In this document: piece after piece, positions 26,211 through 35,925 of the stretch | How positions within the stretch are numbered: the stretch's first letter is position 1 | How the letters are laid out: each line of letters begins with the position of its first letter | NCBI GenBank assembly: GCA_964462295.1 | Contig: CAYWXH010000001.1 | Location: 19,270 to 83,269, forward strand | Direction of reading: 5' to 3' | From: JALVIU01 sp964462295 | Lineage (GTDB): Bacteria > Atribacterota > JALVIU01 | Length of the DNA: 64,000 bases | Notes under the pieces: model-generated | What the model was told of the DNA's origin: nothing | The model's input: only the letters and a program-made list of their open reading frames with translations | Database searches by the model: none | Program-made: the position numbers and the translations under genes

Positions 26211-28064
26211 TTAAGGTTTTTTAAAATAGATATATAATAAGTAGATGGATATGATTCCTAGGGTTAAAATATTTAAATAGAAGGCTTTTATAAGGAGTAG
26301 AACCCCCACTATAAGTAAAACTATTCTTTGCCATAAAGTGAGAGTAGATTTTAAATATCCCATACCTGCTGCACTTATTACCGTTATAGCAATGATAGCT
26401 CTAATAAGTGAATATATTATATTTAAGGGGCTGGAAAGTAAAAGAAGAGAATTATCATATACGAATAAGTATGGAATTATAAAGGCCGAAAAACCTAAAA
26501 GTAGTGCAAATTTTGCTGTTTTTACCCAATTTGCATCTGCTATTCCTGCTGCTATATATACAGCACCACATACAGGAGGAGTAATGGCAGATATTATAGC
26601 AAAATAGAATACAAAAAGATGTGCTGCAAGAGGATGTATGCCTAACTTTATAAGGGCTGGTCCACCTATTACTACAGCTACCAAATATGCGGCAGTTGTT
26701 GGGACCTCCATCCCTAATATAAGAGATGTAATCATAGTAAGTAAGAGTGCCAAAAATAGGTTATCCTTGCTAAAATCGAGAATAAAACTTGAAAGCTTTA
26801 CACCAAGGCCTGTCTGATTTATTATACCTATAATGATTTGGGCACATGCAGTGATACTCCCTATGATTGCCGCCTGTCTTGCACCACTTACTACTCCTTT
26901 GTATAATTTTTGCCAAATAGATTTTAGATCTATATTCCATGATGTAGAAAGGGGAAACATGAAAAGTGTTACAACCACAGTCCAAAAAGCGGCATATTGT
27001 GGTGTATAACCCTTTATCAACAGTACTATAAGAGTTATTAGCGGTACTATAAAAAATAAAGATGATTTTATTGTATCAAGGGTAGATGGAATCTCTTCTG
27101 GGGGAAGTCCTGATTTTCCCTCTTTTAGAGAATAAAAATGTATGCCAACACCTACTGAGTAAAAATATAGTAAAGCGGGAATAGTTGCAGAAAGTGCGAT
27201 CTTTAGGTATGGTATTTGGATGAGCTCTGCCATGATAAAGGCCCCTGCGCCCATAATGGGAGGCATGATTTGACCTCCTGATGATGCAGTTGCCTCTACT
27301 GCCCCTGCAAACGCTTTATCATATCCGATTTTTTTCATCATAGGGATAGTAAAAACTCCTGTGGATGCTACATTGGCAGATGCACTCCCTGATATACTTC
27401 CAAAAAGTGCACTTGATATTACTGCTACTTTGGCGGGTCCTCCTATAAATCTTCCCGCTATTTTAAGTGAAAATTTTATAAAACCCTCTCCACCTCCGCT
27501 TACCACAAGCATTGCTCCAAGTATCACAAAAATTGCTATAATATTTACAGAAATCCCTACGATTATCCCCCAAATTCCGTTTGTTGTAAGGTATAGCATT
27601 CCTAATATAGAGGTAGGTTCAAATTTTACATGTCCAAAATAACCAGGCAAAAGGTGTCCGAGGAAGGCATAGAGCAAAAAAAGTGTTGCTATAATGGGTA
27701 AGGCTGGTTTTACGGAACGTCTTGCTCCTTCAAGTATCATTATTATCATTATAATTGCAAGAATTTCTTGGATCTTTCCTTCCATTATTCCATATTGATA
27801 GGTGATCTTCTCATAAAAAAGTGTAATATAGATTGCAGAGGAAAAGCTTAATACAGATAGAATGATATCCCTTATAAGTTCATTTTTTGTCTTTTTTGGG
27901 GGAAAGTATAAGAATATGAGAGGTAAACTTAGGGCAATATGAATACTTCTTTGAATAATATTAGGGATAAGTCCTGAAAATACAAGGTATAAATGGAAAA
28001 AGACAAATATAAATGATAGTACATCTCTTATTATAGGTAGATAGTCTTTTTTGGGTTTTTTCAT
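26211..28064 (-). CDS. TRAP transporter permease, fused 4TM/12TM
   Basis: About 617 residues with some 16 or more membrane segments. It is the fused small-plus-large TRAP permease typical of TAXI systems. Signatures: FGSISGSASANVASTGVFTIPMMKKIGY and EATASSGGQIMPPIMGAGAF, plus the repeat GMEVPTTAAYLVAV and AITPPVCGAVYIAAGIADANW. I start at ATG 28064, which has AAGGAG 6 nt upstream, since the longer frame starts within a hairpin. Runs on a Na+ or H+ gradient together with the TAXI receptor upstream. Confidence 0.9.
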   Translation of the reverse strand: MKKPKKDYLPIIRDVLSFIFVFFHLYLVFSGLIPNIIQRSIHIALSLPLIFLYFPPKKTKNELIRDIILSVLSFSSAIYITLFYEKITYQYGIMEGKIQEILAIIMIIMILEGARRSVKPALPIIATLFLLYAFLGHLLPGYFGHVKFEPTSILGMLYLTTNGIWGIIVGISVNIIAIFVILGAMLVVSGGGEGFIKFSLKIAGRFIGGPAKVAVISSALFGSISGSASANVASTGVFTIPMMKKIGYDKAFAGAVEATASSGGQIMPPIMGAGAFIMAELIQIPYLKIALSATIPALLYFYSVGVGIHFYSLKEGKSGLPPEEIPSTLDTIKSSLFFIVPLITLIVLLIKGYTPQYAAFWTVVVTLFMFPLSTSWNIDLKSIWQKLYKGVVSGARQAAIIGSITACAQIIIGIINQTGLGVKLSSFILDFSKDNLFLALLLTMITSLILGMEVPTTAAYLVAVVIGGPALIKLGIHPLAAHLFVFYFAIISAITPPVCGAVYIAAGIADANWVKTAKFALLLGFSAFIIPYLFVYDNSLLLLSSPLNIIYSLIRAIIAITVISAAGMGYLKSTLTLWQRIVLLIVGVLLLIKAFYLNILTLGIISIYLLYIYFKKP

Positions 28065-28083
28065 ATATCTCCTTGCATTATAA

Positions 28084-28110
28084 GTAAGGACGGGCATACC
28101 CCGTCCTTAC
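28084..28110 (-). other. Intercistronic hairpin in the TAXI-TRAP operon
   Basis: GTAAGGACGGG (28084-28094) pairs perfectly with CCCGTCCTTAC (28100-28110) between the TAXI receptor stop and the permease ribosome site. No T-run follows. A stabilising or partially terminating element favouring receptor synthesis is likely. Confidence 0.7.
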
Positions 28111-28115
28111 AAATT

Positions 28116-29093
28116 TTATTTCTTTGGAATAAGATTCTCTGGTATTTTTATACCTATTTCTTTGTAATATCTTATTGCACCTGGATGAAGTGGTGCACCT
28201 AACTTTACGATGTCATTGATATTCAACATCTTTCCAAATGGATGCATCTCTTCCATGATTTTTCTGTTTTCCCAGAATGCCTTTGTAATTTTGTAGGCAA
28301 TATCTTCAGGTAGATCAGAAGTTGTGTATGTTCCTACAGGGTTAGAGAAGGTTTTTACATCATAATCAACACCGGGATAGATACCAGACGGAATTGTAAA
28401 TCTTGTAAATACAGGATATTTCTTCTTAAACTTCTTCCAGTCATCATCATTTAGGGAAAGTAATCTAATTTTTACTGTTGCAGCAAGTTCTGTAATTGCA
28501 GGGCTTGGTGGAGGTGAAGATGTAGCAAAACCTACTACTTTTTTATTCTTTACAGCATCTGTTGCTTCTTTAAGTGCTACTCTTACAATCTTTACCTTAT
28601 CAAGAATGCCTAAAGTTTTAAAAAGATCAAGAGTAATTGCTTCTCCAGAGCTTCCAAGGCCTCCAGGAATAAATGGCTTACCTTTTAAATCTTCAAAGGT
28701 TTTTACGCCACTATCTTCTCTTACTACCCAATGCATTACAATCCCAGGTATAGGCCAAAGGGCGCGAATCTTTTCATATCCACCTTCTTTGAATTTTCCT
28801 TGTTTGTTGAAGGCCTTTAGTATGTTAGATACAGTAGATGTAAAGATGTAGTTTTTTCTTGTTTTTGATGCCTTTACATTTGCAACAGAACCAAGACTCT
28901 CCTCTACTATTACATCTACATCTGGTGCGCCTGCCATAATGGCCTTTGCCATACCTACTGCAAAGGCATAATAGGTTGATGCGGTGTTTGCAGACTTAAG
29001 TGAAAGCCTTACTTTAGCAAAAGAAAGACCAGAAAAGAGCAGTAATCCTACAAGGGTAAGACTGACAATCATAAAAAGCTTAGATTTTTTCAT
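28116..29093 (-). CDS. TAXI-family TRAP transporter solute-binding protein
   Basis: A 325-residue extracytoplasmic receptor. Signal peptide about 1-26 (MKKSKLFMIVSLTLVGLLLFSGLSFA). The mature part begins VRLSLKSANTASTYYAFAVGMAKAI, with the serine/threonine-rich turn usual for TAXI receptors, and ends LHPGAIRYYKEIGIKIPE, the family's C-terminal signature. Ligand unknown; TAXI receptors are often linked with dicarboxylates, glutamate or ketoacids. Own promoter (29126-29154). Confidence 0.92.
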   Translation of the reverse strand: MKKSKLFMIVSLTLVGLLLFSGLSFAKVRLSLKSANTASTYYAFAVGMAKAIMAGAPDVDVIVEESLGSVANVKASKTRKNYIFTSTVSNILKAFNKQGKFKEGGYEKIRALWPIPGIVMHWVVREDSGVKTFEDLKGKPFIPGGLGSSGEAITLDLFKTLGILDKVKIVRVALKEATDAVKNKKVVGFATSSPPPSPAITELAATVKIRLLSLNDDDWKKFKKKYPVFTRFTIPSGIYPGVDYDVKTFSNPVGTYTTSDLPEDIAYKITKAFWENRKIMEEMHPFGKMLNINDIVKLGAPLHPGAIRYYKEIGIKIPENLIPKK

Positions 29094-29125
29094 AATGCAT
29101 ACCTCCCTTAAAATAATATTTTAAT

Positions 29126-29154
29126 ATAATAATAGATTTTTTTCATTTTGTCAA
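29126..29154 (-). promoter_or_regulatory. Promoter of the TAXI-TRAP operon
   Basis: On the minus strand, -35 TTGACA (29154-29149), 17 bp spacer, -10 TATTAT (29131-29126), just past the end of the upstream permease gene. An AT-only palindrome (TTAAAATAATATTTTAA) lies downstream of the -10. Confidence 0.75.
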
Positions 29155-29157
29155 TCC

Positions 29158-29994
29158 TTAACCCTTAAGTGACCCTGCAAGCAATCCTCTTAAAAAGTAT
29201 CTGCCAAAGAATATATATACCAAAAGAGGAGGAATAGCTACAAGTAATGCCCCTGCCATTTGTATGTTCCACTGTACTATGTAGCTTCCTGCCAGATTAT
29301 TAAGGGCAACTGTCACAGGCTGTACAGATGGATTTGGGGTTACGATAAGCCCAAAGAGAAAGTCATTCCAGATAGATGTAAACTGCCATATCATAACTAC
29401 TGCAAATGCTGGCATAGAGAGGGGTAAGAGTATGTGTTTGTATACTCCTAAAAAGTTTGCACCATCTATCTTTCCTGCCTCAACGAGTTCTCCTGGTACC
29501 CCTTGGTAATAATTCATAAAGATTAGACTTGTAATAGGGATACCATATACTACATGTGTAAAGATAAGTCCAGGGATAGAGCCATAAAGCCCTGTTTTTC
29601 TAAGTACCTGAACAAGTGGTATGAGAATACTTTGATAAGGTATAAACATACCAAAAAGGATAAGTGGAAAGATAAAGTCAGAACCTTTAAATTTCCATTT
29701 ACTAAATACATAACCATTCATAGAACCCAAGAAGGATGAAATGATTGTTGCAGGTATTACAAGGTATAAACTGTTTAAAAAACTCCCCTTAAGTCCTCTA
29801 TAGCCCTTATCTTCATTTCCAAGCCATGCATCTTTAAAACTCTCTAAGGTAATATGTTTGGGGAGATGCCACATATTTTTCAAACTTACTTCGGAAAAAC
29901 TTTTCAGACTCGTGGCAAATAGTACATATACAGGTATCAGATAGATTATTGCAAGAAAAATGAGTATAGCATAGATTATTGGTTTTTTGCTCAT
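29158..29994 (-). CDS. Glucose-type CUT1 ABC transporter permease (MalG type)
   Basis: A 278-residue membrane protein with about six segments. The first lies near residues 6-28, and FIPYQSILIPLVQVLRKTGL plus the EAA loop ELVEAGKIDGANFLGVYKHILLPL are typical. The C-terminus ends FFGRYFLRGLLAGSLKG, usual for MalG-type permeases. Start ATG shares a base with the stop of the upstream permease gene. Third gene of the minus-strand glucose-type operon; no ATPase is present. Confidence 0.92.
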   Translation of the reverse strand: MSKKPIIYAILIFLAIIYLIPVYVLFATSLKSFSEVSLKNMWHLPKHITLESFKDAWLGNEDKGYRGLKGSFLNSLYLVIPATIISSFLGSMNGYVFSKWKFKGSDFIFPLILFGMFIPYQSILIPLVQVLRKTGLYGSIPGLIFTHVVYGIPITSLIFMNYYQGVPGELVEAGKIDGANFLGVYKHILLPLSMPAFAVVMIWQFTSIWNDFLFGLIVTPNPSVQPVTVALNNLAGSYIVQWNIQMAGALLVAIPPLLVYIFFGRYFLRGLLAGSLKG

Positions 29995-30896
29995 TATTCT
30001 CCCACCTCCCCACGGCGTGCATTATATATAAGGTATGGAATAACAAGTACCCCTACCATTATTAGCATAACTATTGCTATACTTGCTCCTCTTGCAAATT
30101 TGTTTCCTCTGAATGTGGTGTCATACATAAAGTATGCAGGCACATCTGTTGAAAATCCTTCACCCGGCCCTGTCATTGCCATTATAAGGTCAAAAATTTT
30201 GAGAGATATATGCCCTAAAATAATAACAGCACCTATAGTAATAGGTTTTAATAATGGGAGAATAATGTATCTATAAACTTGTGCAGGCGTTGCCCCATCT
30301 ACCTGTGCCGCCTCTCTTAGTTCATAGGATATCCCCCTAAGACCTGCAAGATACATAGCCATTGTATACCCTGAAAGCTGCCAAACAGCTGCGATGACCA
30401 CAGCTTTTATTCCTATATTTGGGTCAGTATACCATCCTGATTTTAAGAAACCAAGACCTAACATATCAAATAGCTGATTTATTCCTACACTTCCTAATTG
30501 CGTACTTCCAGGATTTAGGAGCCATCTCCATACTACCCCTGTTACGATAAATGAAAGAGACATAGGAAACAAGAAGATGCTTCTAAAGATACTTTCTCCC
30601 TTTATTTTTTGATCAAGCAAGATGGCAAGTCCCAATCCTAAAACAATGCAAGATGTGATAAATAAGACTGTAAATACAAGGGTGTTATGAAGGTCTATTT
30701 GAAATCTTTCTATCTGAAATAGTCTTATATAATTTTTAAGCCCTACAAATTTTAAGTTGGGGATTACATTATTCCATTTGGTCATAGAGATATAACCTGT
30801 CCATCCAATAAACATATATATAAAAATAAAAATGGCGATTATTGAGGGAAGCACAAATAAAATCGCATAAAATCTATCTTGATTTAGTTTCCTCAT
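29994..30896 (-). CDS. Glucose-type CUT1 ABC transporter permease (MalF type)
   Basis: A 300-residue permease with an N-terminal membrane segment (about 10-32), then FVGLKNYIRLF, LNPGSTQLGSVGINQ and the EAA loop ELREAAQVDGATPAQVYRYIILPLL. AMTGPGEGFSTDVPAYFMYD near the C-terminus is typical of the glucose/mannose transporter subgroup. It follows the binding protein after a hairpin spacer. Confidence 0.92.
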   Translation of the reverse strand: MRKLNQDRFYAILFVLPSIIAIFIFIYMFIGWTGYISMTKWNNVIPNLKFVGLKNYIRLFQIERFQIDLHNTLVFTVLFITSCIVLGLGLAILLDQKIKGESIFRSIFLFPMSLSFIVTGVVWRWLLNPGSTQLGSVGINQLFDMLGLGFLKSGWYTDPNIGIKAVVIAAVWQLSGYTMAMYLAGLRGISYELREAAQVDGATPAQVYRYIILPLLKPITIGAVIILGHISLKIFDLIMAMTGPGEGFSTDVPAYFMYDTTFRGNKFARGASIAIVMLIMVGVLVIPYLIYNARRGEVGE

Positions 30897-30923
30897 TTTT
30901 ATTTTTATCTCCTTTACATAAAA

Positions 30924-30949
30924 TTAAAGGGGGCATATGCCCCCTTTAA
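30924..30949 (-). other. Intercistronic hairpin in the glucose-type ABC operon
   Basis: A perfect 26-bp palindrome with arms of A/G (TTAAAGGGGGCAT and its complement) lies between the binding-protein stop and the first permease. On the minus strand AATTTTATG follows, so some termination may occur. Confidence 0.75.
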
Positions 30950-30964
30950 GCTAATACTTGAAAT

Positions 30965-32212
30965 TTATTGGTCAACCCCAGCGTCTTCTGCTGCCATTAC
31001 AAGGGCTCTTTGGGTTTTTATCACATTTCTTTTTGCTACAAAGAGTGCTATAGCATCTTTATATTCTGTTGCCCATCCTGCGCTTGCTGCAGCACCATGT
31101 ATTACACTTGGTACGATTTTGTCCTTATTCCAATCCTTTGCACAGGACTGTAAGTATGCATTGAAGTCTGACATATCTACATCTGTTCTTGCAGGAATAG
31201 AACCTTTTTTCATATTGAATGCCTTTTGTGCTTCTTTAGAACCAAGAAGCTTTAACCAAGCAACAACATTATCTCTATGTTTGCAGCCTTTTGGAAGACC
31301 AAAGCTATCAGAGAGTGCATCAAATATGCCCTGATTCCCAGGCGCCAATGTCCATCCGTAATCTTCGAATTTTTTGGACATAAACCAACCATTGGTCCAG
31401 TCTCCCATAATCATCATAGCACCTTTTCCTTCAATGAGATACTGTCCTGCCTCATCCCATGTAAGTGCAGAATGGTCTGTATTTACATAATTTAGCATTT
31501 TATCAAAAAGAACCAAAGCCTCTGCTACTCTCTTGTCAGACCATTTTGTCTTGCCTGTCCATAGACCTTTATAACCTTCTGCGCCTAATGTTCCAATAAG
31601 GAATGTTTCAAACACATGACCTGCTTCCCATCCATCTTTTGTTCCCATTACAATAGGTACTATACCCTCTTTTTTGAGTTTTTCACATACTGCAAAGAAT
31701 TCATCAAAGGTCTTTGGAGGAGTGATATTGTATTTTTCAAATACAGGTTTGCTGTACCAAAGTACATTTGCCCTATGGATATTTACAGGAACAGACCAGT
31801 AGTCACCTTTGTATTTTACGATATTTAATATGCCAGGAGGCATAACCTTTTCCCAGCCTTCTTTCTTATATAAAAATGTTACAGGTTCCATATATCCTGT
31901 CTTTACCCAGGTATCAATAAGTTCATGGCCTGCATGTACTTGGAAGGAATCAGGCGGATCTCCACCAAGCATCCTTGTCTTAAGTACAGCTTTTGCATTT
32001 GTTCCTGCACCACCTGCAACTGTGGCATTAATAATCTTTACATTAGGATATAATTTGTGGTAAAGATTAAACAGGGCATTTAAACCTTCTGCCTCACCCC
32101 CTGCTGTCCACCAACTAAAAATCTCAAGTTTCCCAGAAAGCCCTGCAAATGCAAGTGTACTCAGTAAGAGACTAAAAATAACTGTTAATACTAATAGTTT
32201 TGCACCTTTCAT
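30965..32212 (-). CDS. Glucose/mannose-type ABC transporter substrate-binding protein
   Basis: A 415-residue family-1 binding protein. Signal peptide about 1-23 (MKGAKLLVLTVIFSLLLSTLAFA). The mature N-terminus KLEIFSWWTAGGEAEGLNALF followed by INATVAGGAGTNAKAVLKTRML and GGDPPDSFQVHAGHELIDTW follows the Thermus-type glucose-binding protein subgroup as I recall it. So glucose, with mannose or galactose possible, is the best substrate guess. SD AAAGGAGG. Operon order: binding protein, MalF type, MalG type. Confidence 0.9.
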   Translation of the reverse strand: MKGAKLLVLTVIFSLLLSTLAFAGLSGKLEIFSWWTAGGEAEGLNALFNLYHKLYPNVKIINATVAGGAGTNAKAVLKTRMLGGDPPDSFQVHAGHELIDTWVKTGYMEPVTFLYKKEGWEKVMPPGILNIVKYKGDYWSVPVNIHRANVLWYSKPVFEKYNITPPKTFDEFFAVCEKLKKEGIVPIVMGTKDGWEAGHVFETFLIGTLGAEGYKGLWTGKTKWSDKRVAEALVLFDKMLNYVNTDHSALTWDEAGQYLIEGKGAMMIMGDWTNGWFMSKKFEDYGWTLAPGNQGIFDALSDSFGLPKGCKHRDNVVAWLKLLGSKEAQKAFNMKKGSIPARTDVDMSDFNAYLQSCAKDWNKDKIVPSVIHGAAASAGWATEYKDAIALFVAKRNVIKTQRALVMAAEDAGVDQ

Positions 32213-32283
32213 AATAAAGCCTCCTTTCCAAATTTTTCTCCTTTTTTGATTTAAAGGAGATAGTTTTAGTTTATTTCATGCTA

Positions 32284-32313
32284 ATTATATCACTTTTTTT
32301 CCTTTTTTGTAAA
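32284..32313 (-). promoter_or_regulatory. Promoter of the glucose-type ABC operon
   Basis: On the minus strand, -35 TTTACA (32313-32308), 18 bp spacer, -10 TATAAT (32289-32284). The leader contains an 8-bp stem (TCTCCTTT 32237-32244 with AAAGGAGA 32253-32260). Confidence 0.65.
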
Positions 32314-32394
32314 GGGATAGTCATCCAGAAAATAGATTTAGATAAAGTTTTTATGAGATATAAAATATATTTTGGAATATTCTTAAATTTTTAG

Positions 32395-32423
32395 TTGACA
32401 TAATTGCAGATTTTTTATATACT
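32395..32423 (+). promoter_or_regulatory. Promoter of the ffh-rpsP-trmD operon
   Basis: -35 TTGACA (32395-32400), 17 bp spacer, -10 TATACT (32418-32423), giving a leader of about 30 nt before the ffh ATG at 32463. Confidence 0.8.
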
Positions 32424-32462
32424 TATATAGCCTTTGTCTATATAAGTAAATTGAGGGGTAAT

Positions 32463-33797
32463 ATGTTTGATTCTTTAAGTCAGAAATTGCAAGGAATATT
32501 TGAAAAATTAAAAAGAAAGGCCAAGCTTAGCGAGAAGGATGTAGATGCGGTCCTTAAAGAGATAAGAGTTGCACTTTTAGAGGCAGATGTAAATTATAAG
32601 GTTGTAAAAACCTTTATCTCTCGGGTAAAAGAAAAGGCCTTAGGTAAAGAGGTCTTGGAAAGCTTTACTCCTGCCCAACAGATTGTAAAAATAGTGAGGG
32701 ATGAACTTATCTACCTTCTCGGGGAGACCTCTAAAGGGATTTCCATAAAGGAACCGTATCCTTTTCTTATGCTTATGGTAGGCCTTCAGGGTTCAGGTAA
32801 AACAACTACAACTGGCAAGTTGGCTAATTTCTTAAAGAAAGAAAAAGGTAGGAGACCTCTTCTTGTAGGGCTTGATGTGAAAAGGCCTGCAGCATCAAGG
32901 CAACTTGCCATAATTTCTGAAAAAGTAGGCGTACCTTATGTAATAGATGAAAGTGGTAAAACCTCTCCTTTAAAGCTTTTGGAAATGGCTATAAAGAAGG
33001 CAGAAAAAGAGGGTTTTGATGTGGTAATAGGAGATACCGCAGGTAGGCTTCAAGTAGATGAAGAGATGATGACTGAACTTGAGGAGATGGAAAAAAGGTT
33101 TAACCCTCGAGAGATCCTTTTGGTTATAGATGCAATGATAGGACAAGAGGCAGTTAATGTTGCAAAGATATTTAATGAGAGGCTCAATATTACAGGTTTT
33201 ATACTTACAAAGATGGATGGAGATGCAAGGGGGGGTGCAGCACTTTCTATCCGTGAGATCACAGGAAAACCTATTAAGCTTATTGGTGTAGGAGAGAAAA
33301 TAGAAGATTTAGAGTTTTTCTATCCTGACCGAATAGCCTCTCGTATTCTTGGAATGGGGGATATGCTTACCCTTATTGAAAAGATCGAGAAGACGCAGGA
33401 TAAGAAAAAACAAGAAGAGACTGCAAAAAAGTTTGCAAAAAATCAGTTTAATTTTGAGGATTTTTTGGATCAACTCCATCAGATAAAAAAGATGGGTCCC
33501 TTAGATAACCTTTTGAGTATGGTTCCAGGACTTTCCCCTGGAGGAAAGCTTCCGCAGGTAGATGAGAAAGAGCTTGTCAAGATAGAGGCTATAATTAATT
33601 CTATGACAAGAGAGGAAAGAAGACATCCAGAAATAATAAATGCAAGCAGAAGAAAGAGAATCGCCAGGGGAAGTGGCACAGAAATCTCAGATGTTAATAG
33701 ATTGATAGGACAGTTTAAAAAGATGAAGAAGATGATGAAAAAATTAAAGAGGATGAAGAATATAAAAACAGGTATTTCAAATTTTTTACCATTTTAA
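32463..33797 (+). CDS. ffh: Signal recognition particle protein Ffh
   Basis: A 444-residue SRP GTPase. N domain 1-85 (MFDSLSQKLQGIFEKLKRKAKL), G domain with P-loop GLQGSGKTTTTGKLA, GLDVKRPAASRQL, DTAGRLQ, TKMDGDARGGAAL and a Met-rich RNA-binding M domain (about 320-444) containing SRRKRIARGSG. Start at ATG 32463 (MFDSL, behind GAGGGG) rather than TTG 32451, as in the family. Targets membrane proteins co-translationally. Confidence 0.97.
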   Translation: MFDSLSQKLQGIFEKLKRKAKLSEKDVDAVLKEIRVALLEADVNYKVVKTFISRVKEKALGKEVLESFTPAQQIVKIVRDELIYLLGETSKGISIKEPYPFLMLMVGLQGSGKTTTTGKLANFLKKEKGRRPLLVGLDVKRPAASRQLAIISEKVGVPYVIDESGKTSPLKLLEMAIKKAEKEGFDVVIGDTAGRLQVDEEMMTELEEMEKRFNPREILLVIDAMIGQEAVNVAKIFNERLNITGFILTKMDGDARGGAALSIREITGKPIKLIGVGEKIEDLEFFYPDRIASRILGMGDMLTLIEKIEKTQDKKKQEETAKKFAKNQFNFEDFLDQLHQIKKMGPLDNLLSMVPGLSPGGKLPQVDEKELVKIEAIINSMTREERRHPEIINASRRKRIARGSGTEISDVNRLIGQFKKMKKMMKKLKRMKNIKTGISNFLPF

Positions 33798-33815
33798 GTT
33801 AAGGAGGTGAAATAG

Positions 33816-34064
33816 TTGGCAGTAAAAATTAGACTTACAAGGATGGGAGCAAAGAAGAGGCCATTTTACAGGATAGTAGCTGTAGACTCAAGGGCTCCAA
33901 GGGATGGTAAATATCTTGACCTTATAGGCTACTATGATCCTATAGGGGCAAGTCCAGAGGAGATTAAAATCGATGAAGAAAAGCTAAAATATTGGCTTGA
34001 AAATGGTGCACATCTTACAGAGACTACAAAGAATATAGTCAAAAAAGCGGGAATTAGTATATAA
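33816..34064 (+). CDS. rpsP: 30S ribosomal protein S16
   Basis: An 82-residue ribosomal protein. [40 protein letters not shown] is the bS16 signature region. The start is TTG 33816, five bases after a perfect AAGGAGGTGA, so expression should be strong in spite of the weak start codon. Confidence 0.98.
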   Translation: MAVKIRLTRMGAKKRPFYRIVAVDSRAPRDGKYLDLIGYYDPIGASPEEIKIDEEKLKYWLENGAHLTETTKNIVKKAGISI

Positions 34065-34091
34065 CATACAGTGTAAGGGAGGTACTATTTT

Positions 34092-34322
34092 ATGAAAGAA
34101 CTACTTGAATATATAATCAAGGCATTGGTAGACCGTCCAGAAGAGGTAAATATCAATGTGGTGGATGGTTCTCGCTCTGTAATATTTGAAGTAAAAGTAG
34201 CACCTGAAGATGTAGGTAAGATTATAGGGAAAGAAGGTAGGATTGCTAAGGCTATAAGGACTGTTATAAAGGCTGCAGCTATAAAAGAAGGAAAAAGGGC
34301 AACAGTAGAGATTATAGACTAA
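34092..34322 (+). CDS. khpA: KH-domain RNA-binding protein KhpA
   Basis: A 76-residue single KH domain: LLEYIIKALVDRPEEVNINV, then the RNA-binding loop VGKIIGKEGRIAKAIRTVIKA with GKEG. Usual place between rpsP and rimM. KhpA pairs with KhpB in RNA-dependent control of cell envelope genes in some Gram-positives; in this organism the role is inferred. Confidence 0.95.
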   Translation: MKELLEYIIKALVDRPEEVNINVVDGSRSVIFEVKVAPEDVGKIIGKEGRIAKAIRTVIKAAAIKEGKRATVEIID

Positions 34323-34326
34323 AAAG

Positions 34327-34839
34327 GTGGATAAAACTTCTTTTAGAGCAATAGGAAAGATTATATCTCATTGGGGAACAAAAGGTCATTTGAAGGTTTA
34401 TGCCCTCACCTTTTCCCCAGAGAGGTTTTATAAACTTTCCGGTGTGTATGTCTCATCAGAGAAAGATAGGCAATTTTTTAAAATAAAGGAAGTTAAACCT
34501 TATAAAGGAAATGTTTGGCTTTTTAGATTAGAAGATATAGAAACAATTTCTGATGCAGAAAAGCTTAGAGGATTTTACCTTGAGGTACCTGAGGAAGAGG
34601 TAATTTCTCTTCCTGAAGATACATATTTTATTGATGATCTAATAGGTAGTAAGGTTTTTTCAGAGGACGGTATTTTTATAGGTACACTTGAAAATATAAT
34701 AGAGGGTTTGGCAAGTGATATTTATGTTATTAAAAATGGGGAGAAAGAGGTATTGGTCCCTGCAGTAAAAGAGTTTATAAAAGAGGTTTGCCCAAAAGAA
34801 AAGAAAATAATTATAAATGTTATAGAGGGTCTTATATGA
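34327..34839 (+). CDS. rimM: Ribosome maturation factor RimM
   Basis: A 170-residue 16S processing factor. The N-terminal domain shows IGKIISHWGTKGHLKVYALT and the C-terminal PRC-barrel shows YFIDDLIGSKVFSEDGIFIGTLENIIEGLASDIYVI with EVLVPAVKEFIKEV. It assists 30S head assembly with bS16 and uS19. GTG start. ATGA overlap with trmD. Confidence 0.95.
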   Translation: MDKTSFRAIGKIISHWGTKGHLKVYALTFSPERFYKLSGVYVSSEKDRQFFKIKEVKPYKGNVWLFRLEDIETISDAEKLRGFYLEVPEEEVISLPEDTYFIDDLIGSKVFSEDGIFIGTLENIIEGLASDIYVIKNGEKEVLVPAVKEFIKEVCPKEKKIIINVIEGLI

Positions 34840-35606
34840 GATTTGATATACTTACTATTTTTCCTGAAATGTTTACCCCTCTTTCTCAGAGTATAATAGG
34901 TAAGGCTCAGGAAGAAGGGGTTGTAGAGATTTATATTCACAACTTGAGAGATTTTTCAAAAGATCCTCATAAAACCGTAGATGATTATCCATACGGTGGG
35001 GGAGCAGGGATGGTTTTCAAAATAGAACCCCTATACAAGGCCTTAAAATACCTAAAAAAAATAAGTCCTCTTTCCCCTAAAATGATCTCTATGTCTCCCC
35101 AGGGTAGAGTTTTTTCTCAAGAGGTGGCGGTAGAACTTGCAGAATATGAGAGAATTATTGTAATTTGCGGACATTATGAAGGAATAGATGAAAGAATTTA
35201 TGATTTTTTCCCTATAGAGGAGATCTCTATAGGGGATTATATCCTTACAGGAGGAGAAATCCCTGCAATGGTAATGGTAGATGCTGTATCAAGAATGGTG
35301 CCAAAGGTGCTGGGGAATAAAGATTCATTGGAATGGGAATCTTTTAATAGAGGTCTTTTGGATTACCCTCATTATACAAGACCTAAGGAATTTAAAGGGA
35401 AAAAAGTACCAGAGGTCTTATTGAGCGGTAATCATCAGGAGATTGAGAAATGGAGAAAGACCCAGTCTATTATAAGAACACTTATAAGAAGGCCGGATCT
35501 TTTAAAAAGTGCAAATCTTTCAGACAAAGAGAGGGAAATATTGAGAGATATAGAAAAAAGACTCGGAGAGGAGGTGTCACATGAACGAGATAATAAGAGA
35601 GATTGA
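34836..35606 (+). CDS. trmD: tRNA (guanine-N1)-methyltransferase TrmD
   Basis: A 256-residue SPOUT-family enzyme making m1G37 in t[31 protein letters not shown], the knot region [24 protein letters not shown] and [13 protein letters not shown] are all typical. A longer frame exists from 34788, but ATG 34836 overlaps the rimM stop as ATGA and gives the normal family start. The 3' end overlaps rplS by 26 bp. Confidence 0.97.
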   Translation: MRFDILTIFPEMFTPLSQSIIGKAQEEGVVEIYIHNLRDFSKDPHKTVDDYPYGGGAGMVFKIEPLYKALKYLKKISPLSPKMISMSPQGRVFSQEVAVELAEYERIIVICGHYEGIDERIYDFFPIEEISIGDYILTGGEIPAMVMVDAVSRMVPKVLGNKDSLEWESFNRGLLDYPHYTRPKEFKGKKVPEVLLSGNHQEIEKWRKTQSIIRTLIRRPDLLKSANLSDKEREILRDIEKRLGEEVSHERDNKRD

Positions 35607-35925
35607 AAAAGAGTATCTAAGAGATGATCTACCTGAAATCAAAGTTGGAGATACAGTAAAACTCTATGTAAAGGTCGTAGAAGATGAAAAAGAAAGGGTG
35701 CAGCCATTTGAGGGAGTTGTAATCAGAAGAAGAGGTGGGGGCACAAGAGAGACTTTTACCGTAAGGAAGGTATCCCAAGGTATAGCTATAGAGAGGGTTT
35801 TTCCTTTACATTCTCCAAGATTAGTAAAGGTAGAAATTCTTAAGAGAGCAAAAATTAGAAGGGCTAAGCTCTACTATCTTAGAGATAAGATTGGAAAGAA
35901 GGCTAAACTTAAGGAATTAAGATGA
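35581..35925 (+). CDS. rplS: 50S ribosomal protein L19
   Basis: A 114-residue bL19: [33 protein letters not shown], then [30 protein letters not shown] and the basic tail [20 protein letters not shown]. The ATG lies 26 bp inside trmD behind GGAGAGGAGG, implying coupling. Overlaps lepB by 4 bp. Confidence 0.98.
   Translation: MNEIIREIEKEYLRDDLPEIKVGDTVKLYVKVVEDEKERVQPFEGVVIRRRGGGTRETFTVRKVSQGIAIERVFPLHSPRLVKVEILKRAKIRRAKLYYLRDKIGKKAKLKELR

Noticed and set aside
32213..32394. Small SRP RNA gene near ffh
   Set aside because: The gap holds only the divergent promoters and an 8-bp stem; no SRP RNA tetraloop helix was found.
34788..34835. N-terminal extension of TrmD
   Set aside because: It overlaps rimM and lacks a ribosome site; ATG 34836 gives the standard [13 protein letters not shown] start.
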